Source: DASYML01 sp036399835
Lineage (GTDB): Bacteria > Acidobacteriota > Blastocatellia > Pyrinomonadales > Pyrinomonadaceae
Length of the DNA stretch: 29,698 nt
Direction: 5' to 3'
NCBI GenBank assembly: GCA_036399835.1
Contig: DASWMI010000169.1
Coordinates: forward strand, 1 to 29,698
The notes below the pieces were generated by a model that did not search any database, was not told the DNA's origin, and saw only the letters and a program-made list of their open reading frames with translations. The position numbers were made by a program, and so were the translations under genes. Position 1 is the first letter of the stretch. Each line of letters starts with the position of its first letter. This document shows positions 25,223 to 29,698 of this stretch, piece after piece.

Positions 25223-25298
25223 CGGTCAATCGTCAACCATCAAGCGTAGAAAAGAAAGTGGACCAGCCATTGACGATTCACGCGTTGATGATTGACCG
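25223..25298 (-). repeat. Intergenic inverted repeat, GTCAATCGTCAAC vocabulary
   Basis: CGGTCAATCGTCAACCATCA at the left end faces CGCGTTGATGATTGACCG at the right end, with further ATTGACGATT units inside. It fills the gap after the pseudouridine synthase and before the acyl-CoA dehydrogenase. The centre contains a GTGGACCAG relative of the CTGGWCCAG motif. Confidence 0.75.
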
Positions 25299-25309
25299 AC
25301 TATTTTACT

Positions 25310-26128
25310 CTAACTTCGCCGCCCGCCGTGACCCGCGCCGCGTGTTTTCGAGGCAGCGCCTGTTTTCTCTTTTGTTCTCTCTTTCGCGGCGGGCTTCTCT
25401 GTTGGTCTCTTGCGCATCAATCGTGCGACCTCGGCAGCATTTAAGAAGCGCCACTGGCCCACAGGGAAACGGTCATCTAGGAATCCTATGCGCACGCGGC
25501 GCAGCTTGACGACCGAGTGGCCTATGAAGTCGAACATGCGCCTGATCTGCTGGTTGCGCCCTTCCTTGAGGATGACTTCAAACCAGGCATTGGTCTCGCT
25601 CTCTTCGACCCTTTTAATCTTCGCGGGCGCAGTGCGCGTGCCGTCTTCGAGTTCTATGCCGCGACGCAGCCGCTCGACGGCCTGCTCCGGCGGCTGGCCC
25701 TTCACTTTTACTTCGTAGACCTTCTCGACATGATTGCGAGCCGAGGTGATGAAGTTTGTAAACTCGCCGTCGTTCGTCAACAGTAGTAAGCCTTCGGTGT
25801 TGAAATCCAGACGACCGACAGGATGCAGGCGGCCAAGCGATTGCGGGAGCAACTCCGTCACAAGGGGTCTGCCTTCGGGGTCTGCGAGGCTGGTCAGATA
25901 ACCTCTGGGCTTGTTGAGCAAGATGTAGAGCTTCTCGCGCCGCTCAAGCAGCGGATTAATCAAGCGACCGCGCACCTTGATATGATCGCGCGCCGGGTCA
26001 GCCTTCGTCCCGGGCGTCTTCACTATCTGTCCGTTGACCGTCACCTCGCCCGCCGCGATCATCTCTTCGGCATGACGGCGCGAAGCAATCCCGGCCTCCG
26101 CAATCAACTTTTGTAGACGCTCTTCCAT
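25310..26128 (-). CDS. rluB: rRNA pseudouridine synthase, RsuA/RluB family
   Basis: 272 aa from the ATG at 26128 (a TTG one codon earlier is less likely). The N-terminal S4 RNA-binding domain (RLQKLIAEAGIASRRHAEEMIAAG) precedes the RsuA/RluB catalytic domain, with PVGRLDFNTEGLLLLTNDGE carrying the catalytic Asp. The EGRNQQIRRMFDFIGH block follows. The tail is Lys/Arg/Gly-rich. It probably converts a 23S rRNA uridine to pseudouridine. It is often encoded after scpB, as here, and that context supports rluB over rsuA. Confidence 0.92.
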   Translation of the reverse strand: MEERLQKLIAEAGIASRRHAEEMIAAGEVTVNGQIVKTPGTKADPARDHIKVRGRLINPLLERREKLYILLNKPRGYLTSLADPEGRPLVTELLPQSLGRLHPVGRLDFNTEGLLLLTNDGEFTNFITSARNHVEKVYEVKVKGQPPEQAVERLRRGIELEDGTRTAPAKIKRVEESETNAWFEVILKEGRNQQIRRMFDFIGHSVVKLRRVRIGFLDDRFPVGQWRFLNAAEVARLMRKRPTEKPAAKERTKEKTGAASKTRGAGHGGRRS

Positions 26129-26131
26129 CAA

Positions 26132-26210
26132 TCAGTTTTTAGTTTGCAGTTTTTAGTTTTCAGAAAAGTACGAATCGCTCTTAACTGAAAACTCGAAACT
26201 GGAAACTCTC
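26132..26210 (-). repeat. Intergenic inverted repeat, AGTTTTTAGTTTGCAG vocabulary
   Basis: Tandem AGTTTTTAGTTTGCAG and AGTTTTTAGTTTTCAG units face AACTGAAAACTCGAAACTGG. It fills the gap between scpB and rluB and resembles no other repeat in the window by sequence, but has the same construction: short tandem units with an inverted partner. Confidence 0.75.
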
Positions 26211-26212
26211 TT

Positions 26213-27013
26213 TCACACTCCGCTGGCTAAATCCTCGAAGTCTTCTATGCTCGGTAGCTCGGTCAAATCCTTGAGGCCGAATTGGAGGAGGAATTCCTTT
26301 GAAGTGCCGTACATCATAGGCCGCCCGATGGTTTCCTTGCGTCCCTTGGCGACGATGAGACGCTTGTCGAGCAGGGTCTTGATGGCGGATGAAGATTGTA
26401 CGCCGCGTATCTCAAGGATTTCGGGGACGGTGATGGGCTGCTTGTAAGCGATGACGGCGAGCGTTTCCAGCGCGGCCAGAGAGAGCTTGGCGCTCGGCCT
26501 TGATTTGAGAAAGGCGCGCACGTGTTCGTGATATTCGGCGCGCGTGGCGATCTGCCAGCCGCCCGCCACCTCGCGTAGCTGAAGACCGCTGCTGCGCTCG
26601 TTGAATTCAAGCGCCAACTCTTCAACGGCAGCCTCAACCCAGCCGCGGTCCTCCTTGATGACTTCGGCAATCGTCTTCGCGCTGAGAGGCTCTTCGGCGA
26701 CGAAGATGAGCGCCTCTATAATCGCCATCAGCTCGGCCATGCTACGCACGGCAGGCGTGCCCTCATCCTCAAGCGCAGGCTCGGAGCCATCTTCAGCAGG
26801 CGGCTCGTCCTCTGCGCGCAGCCTCGCGGCCTCCACGGCATCCTCCGCATCAGCATCGTGTATGACGATGCTATCCTCGTCATCGGAAATTTCCAGCTCG
26901 TCTACAGTCTCATCGTCAGGCCCGCCCGTGGGCAGCTCTTCAAGCGCTTCGGGACGCTCGCTTTCAGCAAGCTCCGCCGTTTCGACAATCTGTTCCTGGT
27001 CCAGTTCGCTCAT
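26213..27013 (-). CDS. scpB: Segregation and condensation protein B
   Basis: 266 aa. The ScpB core is about residues 91-250 (two winged-helix domains: IIEALIFVAEEPLSAKTIAEV, LSLAALETLAVIAYKQPIT, GRKETIGRPMMYGTSKEFL). With ScpA and the SMC ATPase it forms the bacterial condensin complex that helps organise and segregate the chromosome. The first ~90 residues are an acidic, low-complexity extension (many Glu/Asp, DDETVDELEISDDEDS). It follows scpA on the same strand with a 12-bp gap. Confidence 0.95.
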   Translation of the reverse strand: MSELDQEQIVETAELAESERPEALEELPTGGPDDETVDELEISDDEDSIVIHDADAEDAVEAARLRAEDEPPAEDGSEPALEDEGTPAVRSMAELMAIIEALIFVAEEPLSAKTIAEVIKEDRGWVEAAVEELALEFNERSSGLQLREVAGGWQIATRAEYHEHVRAFLKSRPSAKLSLAALETLAVIAYKQPITVPEILEIRGVQSSSAIKTLLDKRLIVAKGRKETIGRPMMYGTSKEFLLQFGLKDLTELPSIEDFEDLASGV

Positions 27014-27025
27014 AAGTGTAAAAGG

Positions 27026-27853
27026 TCAGTTATTGACCCGGGCGACAATTTCGCCGAAGGTCTCCTGCTGGATAAGAGAGATTTCCGTGGTGCGGACCAG
27101 CTCAAGGACGGAGAGAAAGGCCAGCACCAGCTCGCGGCGTGAGCGTGCGCGCTCGAAGAACTTACGCAGGTTCAGCTCGCCCGACGAGAGGACCATGTTG
27201 CGCAGCCGCTCAAGCATCTCCGCCATCGAAATCTCTTCGCGCTCTATCTCAAGCAGCACCTCCTCCTTGTGCCGCGCGAGAATTTCCTGAAAGACTTTGA
27301 GCAGGTCGAAAACGCCGACCGCCACCTCCGGGTTGTTCTTATCCGTCTCCAGCTCGCCGCGCTTAAAGACCGCACGCTCGACCGTCGCGCGCGACCAGAG
27401 CATCTCCGCCGCAGCCTTGTACTTCTGATGCTCCAGCAGTTGGTTAATCAAATCCTGTCGCGGGTCTTCCTCTTCCTCTGCAGTCTGGGCCAGCGGGTCG
27501 CGCGGGAGCAGCATCTTCGATTTAATCTCGATGAGCGTGGCGGCGACCACCAGAAAATCACCCGCGACCGAGATGTCCAGCTCCTGCATGAGACGCAGAT
27601 AGCGCAGGTATTCATCCGTGATGCGCGCGATGGGGATGTCGTAGATGCTGACCTGCTCCTGCCTGATAAGGTAAAGCAGCAGGTCCAGAGGACCTGAGAA
27701 TTCGCCGAGGACGAGCTTTAATTCTTCGCCGTCCTGTGCGGGAACGATGGACGGGCTGGCCCCGGCCACGCTGATGGTGTTGTTGGAGACGGGAGCCGGA
27801 GGCGTCGTCTCCGCGCCTTCGTTGATGGTCTCTTCACCTGGACCTGTCATCAT
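27026..27853 (-). CDS. scpA: Segregation and condensation protein A
   Basis: 275 aa. ScpA is the kleisin that bridges the SMC heads together with ScpB. The N-terminal FSGPLDLLLYLIRQEQVSIY block begins near residue 53 after a Thr/Pro-rich lead-in. DEYLRYLRLMQELDIS follows, and the C-terminus RELVLAFLSVLELVR and TFGEIVARVN is the conserved winged helix. The start overlaps the trpS stop by 4 bp (ATGA), a tight coupling. Confidence 0.95.
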   Translation of the reverse strand: MMTGPGEETINEGAETTPPAPVSNNTISVAGASPSIVPAQDGEELKLVLGEFSGPLDLLLYLIRQEQVSIYDIPIARITDEYLRYLRLMQELDISVAGDFLVVAATLIEIKSKMLLPRDPLAQTAEEEEDPRQDLINQLLEHQKYKAAAEMLWSRATVERAVFKRGELETDKNNPEVAVGVFDLLKVFQEILARHKEEVLLEIEREEISMAEMLERLRNMVLSSGELNLRKFFERARSRRELVLAFLSVLELVRTTEISLIQQETFGEIVARVNN

Positions 27854-28839
27854 CTCTGGATGCCCCCTTGAAGGCCCAAACGCGCCTTCACATTTTGGTA
27901 AGTGGCGGCGGCGACTTCGCGCGCACGCTCGCGCCCATCGTTTAAAATCCGGTCCAGCTCGTCGTCGCCGATAGCGCGCACGCGCTCCTGAAAAGGCTTG
28001 AGAAAATCTATCGTCACCTCGGCCAGCTCCTGTTTGAGCTGCGCGTATCCTTGATCGGCAAAATGCGTTTCAATCTCTGCGCGCGATCTATTCGTTAAAA
28101 GCTGGTAGATGGTCAGCAGGTTTGTGATGGCGGGCCGGGATTCGTCAAAGCGAATCTCCGTGCCGGAATCCGTCACGGCGCGTTTGAACTTGCGGCGTAT
28201 AGTCTCGGCATCGTCAAGCAGGAAGATGCCGCCGTTCGGACTCTCATCAGACTTGGACATCTTCTTCGCGGGGTCATCGAGAGCCATGATGCGCGCGCCG
28301 ACCTTTGGGATAAAGGGTTCGGGAACGCGGAACGTTTCGCCGTAATCGCGGTTAAAGCGTGCGGCGATGTCGCGCGTCAATTCGAGATGCTGTTTCTGGT
28401 CTTCGCCGACGGGCACGAGGTCCGTCTGGTAGAGCAGGATGTCTGCGGCCATCAGGACCGGATAATCGAAGAGACCGACGCCCGTATTCTCGCGCTGCTT
28501 GCGCCCCTTCTCTTTGAACTGCGTCATCCGGTCCAGTTCCGAGATGCGCGTCACGCAGTTGAGTATCCAGGTCAGCTCGGCGTGCTCCGGCACATCGGAC
28601 TGGATGAAGATGGTCGAGACCTGCGGGTCAACGCCCGCCGCCAGGTAGATGCGCGCGAGGTCTCTGGTCTTGCGTGCCAGCTCCTGCGGGTCTTGCGGGA
28701 TGGTGATGGCGTGCAGGTTGACGATGCAGTAGAAGCTCTCATACTCGCGCTGCAACGCGACCCAGTTGCGGATTGCGCCGAGGTAGTTGCCAAGATGTAG
28801 ATTGCCTGTCGGCTGCGCGCCGCTAAAGATTCTCTTCAT
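27850..28839 (-). CDS. trpS: Tryptophan--tRNA ligase
   Basis: 329 aa. It charges tRNA-Trp. It is a class I synthetase with a HIGH-like PTGNLHLGNYLGA loop at the start and the KMSKS motif in AKKMSKSDES near residue 195. GEDQKQHLELTRDIA lies in between, and the usual C-terminal helical domain follows. No Shine-Dalgarno is visible. It lies 6 bp downstream of the S2P gene and overlaps scpA by 4 bp, so it is part of one transcription unit. Confidence 0.96.
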   Translation of the reverse strand: MKRIFSGAQPTGNLHLGNYLGAIRNWVALQREYESFYCIVNLHAITIPQDPQELARKTRDLARIYLAAGVDPQVSTIFIQSDVPEHAELTWILNCVTRISELDRMTQFKEKGRKQRENTGVGLFDYPVLMAADILLYQTDLVPVGEDQKQHLELTRDIAARFNRDYGETFRVPEPFIPKVGARIMALDDPAKKMSKSDESPNGGIFLLDDAETIRRKFKRAVTDSGTEIRFDESRPAITNLLTIYQLLTNRSRAEIETHFADQGYAQLKQELAEVTIDFLKPFQERVRAIGDDELDRILNDGRERAREVAAATYQNVKARLGLQGGIQR

Positions 28840-28845
28840 CGGATT

Positions 28846-29538
28846 TTAAGATAAGCCAATCGTAAACGGGTATGAGACCAGCGGCATGATCGTGCGAAAG
28901 ATGACGCTGAAAACGCCCGTGAAGACCGCGATGAACAGGAGTATAAAACCGAACCTCTCAAGCGAATCCAGCGCCGACTCGAAACTCGAAGGCAGTATGC
29001 TTCCGAGTATCTTGCTTCCATCGAGCGGCGGAATCGGCAGCAGGTTGAAAATCGCCAGCGCCACGTTGAGCCTGAAGAATCCGGTCAGCAAACCGACCGC
29101 GCCTTCTGCCAGAGGCGAATCGCTGAGAGCAATGGCCGTCATTCCCAGAGGGGTCATAAATAATCGGACCACATCAAATTCGTGCAGCAAGCGCATCATG
29201 ATACCCGCGACGAGAGCTATGCTCGCGTTGCAGATGACCCCGGCGGCGGAGACCCAGAAATTCGCCACACGCTTATTCCGCCACTTGAGCGGGTTAACTG
29301 GCGTCGGGCGTGCCCAGCCAATCAAGGGCGCGCCTGTGAAGAAACTGATGGCGGGAAAGAGCAGCGTCCCGATTGGGTCAACGTGGACCGCCGGATTCAG
29401 GCTGACACGTCCCTGCAGGCGCGCCAGGTCGTCGCCGAAATGGTCGGACATCCAGGCGTGCCCGGCTTCATGGAGCGAGAGCGAGAAAATCAGCGCCACC
29501 ATGTAAAGGATAAACTGGCCTATATTGATATTACTCAT
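28846..29538 (-). CDS. Site-2 protease, M50 family
   Basis: 230 aa from the ATG at 29538; the frame continues to 29592 but this start gives a topology with a membrane helix near residue 10. It is an intramembrane zinc metalloprotease with HEAGH (H23, E24, H27) in the first helix and NLLPIPPLDGSKIL (about 172-185) carrying the aspartate ligand, plus other hydrophobic segments. It has a short, Rip3/YwhC-like form without a PDZ domain. The substrate is unknown. It is the first gene of the S2P-trpS-scpA-scpB-rluB row. Confidence 0.93.
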   Translation of the reverse strand: MSNINIGQFILYMVALIFSLSLHEAGHAWMSDHFGDDLARLQGRVSLNPAVHVDPIGTLLFPAISFFTGAPLIGWARPTPVNPLKWRNKRVANFWVSAAGVICNASIALVAGIMMRLLHEFDVVRLFMTPLGMTAIALSDSPLAEGAVGLLTGFFRLNVALAIFNLLPIPPLDGSKILGSILPSSFESALDSLERFGFILLFIAVFTGVFSVIFRTIMPLVSYPFTIGLS

Positions 29539-29582
29539 GCATGAGCTGCCGACGATAAAAACAGCTTGAAATACAAAACCTG

Positions 29583-29611
29583 ACACTAACACGCGCCAGA
29601 TGCTGAGTCAA
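29583..29611 (-). promoter_or_regulatory. Promoter candidate for the S2P-trpS-scpAB row
   Basis: On the minus strand: TTGACT at 29606-29611, a 17-bp spacer and TAGTGT at 29583-29588. Transcription would start about 38 nt before the S2P ATG. Confidence 0.5.
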
Positions 29612-29613
29612 AA

Positions 29614-29647
29614 ATCAGAAGTTAACAGCAATCAGAAGTCGGCAGCC
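29614..29647 (-). repeat. Two imperfect tandem copies of a 17-bp unit at the window edge
   Basis: ATCAGAAGTTAACAGCA is followed directly by ATCAGAAGTCGGCAGCC. It is the same kind of short-unit construction as the other intergenic repeats. Beyond it (29648-29698) no gene is supported. Confidence 0.5.
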
Positions 29648-29698
29648 TTGAGCCAAAAGCAAAGCAGCCGTTTTTCTCGCGGCGAAGGGCTTTGACGG

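Larger units (their letters stand above)
2868..27004. repeat. Dispersed palindrome CTGGWCCAG (13 exact copies)
   Basis: The coordinates here span the family; exact copies start at 2868, 3115, 3455, 4056, 5025, 9517, 9940, 15870, 16787, 20288, 21076, 22593 and 26996. At least 11 further copies of the core TGGWCCA with one arm base changed are present (for example 6227, 8075, 9413, 14022, 14526, 14918, 15172, 17055, 18483, 20882, 25258). From base composition about 0.3 exact copies are expected. In genes the motif falls in different frames (Leu-Val-Gln, Trp-Ser-Ser, Pro-Gly-Pro), and copies also occur between genes, so protein content does not explain it. Copies are rare in 10000-15800. Confidence 0.9.

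Overview
The window reads as a chromosomal segment of an Acidobacteriota bacterium, most likely class Blastocatellia (subdivision 4). The evidence is the 5' two thirds of a 16S rRNA gene, a secreted von Willebrand A protein of the acidobacterial VWFA-related type, a TonB-dependent receptor with an N-terminal carboxypeptidase-regulatory-like domain, and G+C near 55-60% in most genes. The class assignment comes from reading the 16S by eye, not from a database comparison.

Layout. 1-1556: the 5' part of 16S rRNA on the minus strand, cut by the window edge, with its leader, a boxA-like site and two strong tandem promoters. 1557-4271: a minus-strand pair, an SH3-type lipoprotein and an M61-like metallopeptidase. 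4331-14995: plus-strand block. It holds a His/Cys-rich exported protein and a TonB-dependent receptor; a 25-codon membrane ORF and a VWA protein behind a good promoter; purH; a zinc-ribbon M48 peptidase; a large AT-richer signalling protein (class III nucleotidyl cyclase, PLD-like and PilZ domains); then fabI and a LOG-family hydrolase. 15123-29538: an unbroken minus-strand run of 15 genes. Read in the direction of transcription these are a site-2 protease, trpS, scpA, scpB, an rluB-like pseudouridine synthase, acyl-CoA dehydrogenase, meaB, methylmalonyl-CoA epimerase, a PpiC-type isomerase, an MBL hydrolase, a phage-ABA-sandwich-like protein, mtnP, a BamD-like TPR protein, a PfkB kinase, a DUF2007 protein, cutA and an unknown membrane protein (the last two with their own signals).

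How the genes fit together. S2P-trpS-scpA-scpB-rluB is a familiar housekeeping neighbourhood (translation and chromosome condensation). Acyl-CoA dehydrogenase, MeaB and the epimerase suggest branched-chain amino acid or odd-chain acyl catabolism through propionyl-CoA and methylmalonyl-CoA. mtnP and the PfkB kinase are salvage-type functions.

Most notable non-genic signals. (1) The palindrome CTGGWCCAG occurs 13 times where well under one is expected, in all coding frames and between genes. (2) Most intergenic gaps hold long imperfect inverted repeats built from short tandem units (several sequence vocabularies), often merged with the preceding stop codon. (3) The three-domain cyclase protein has atypical base-recognition residues. 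(4) One parvulin domain looks circularly permuted.
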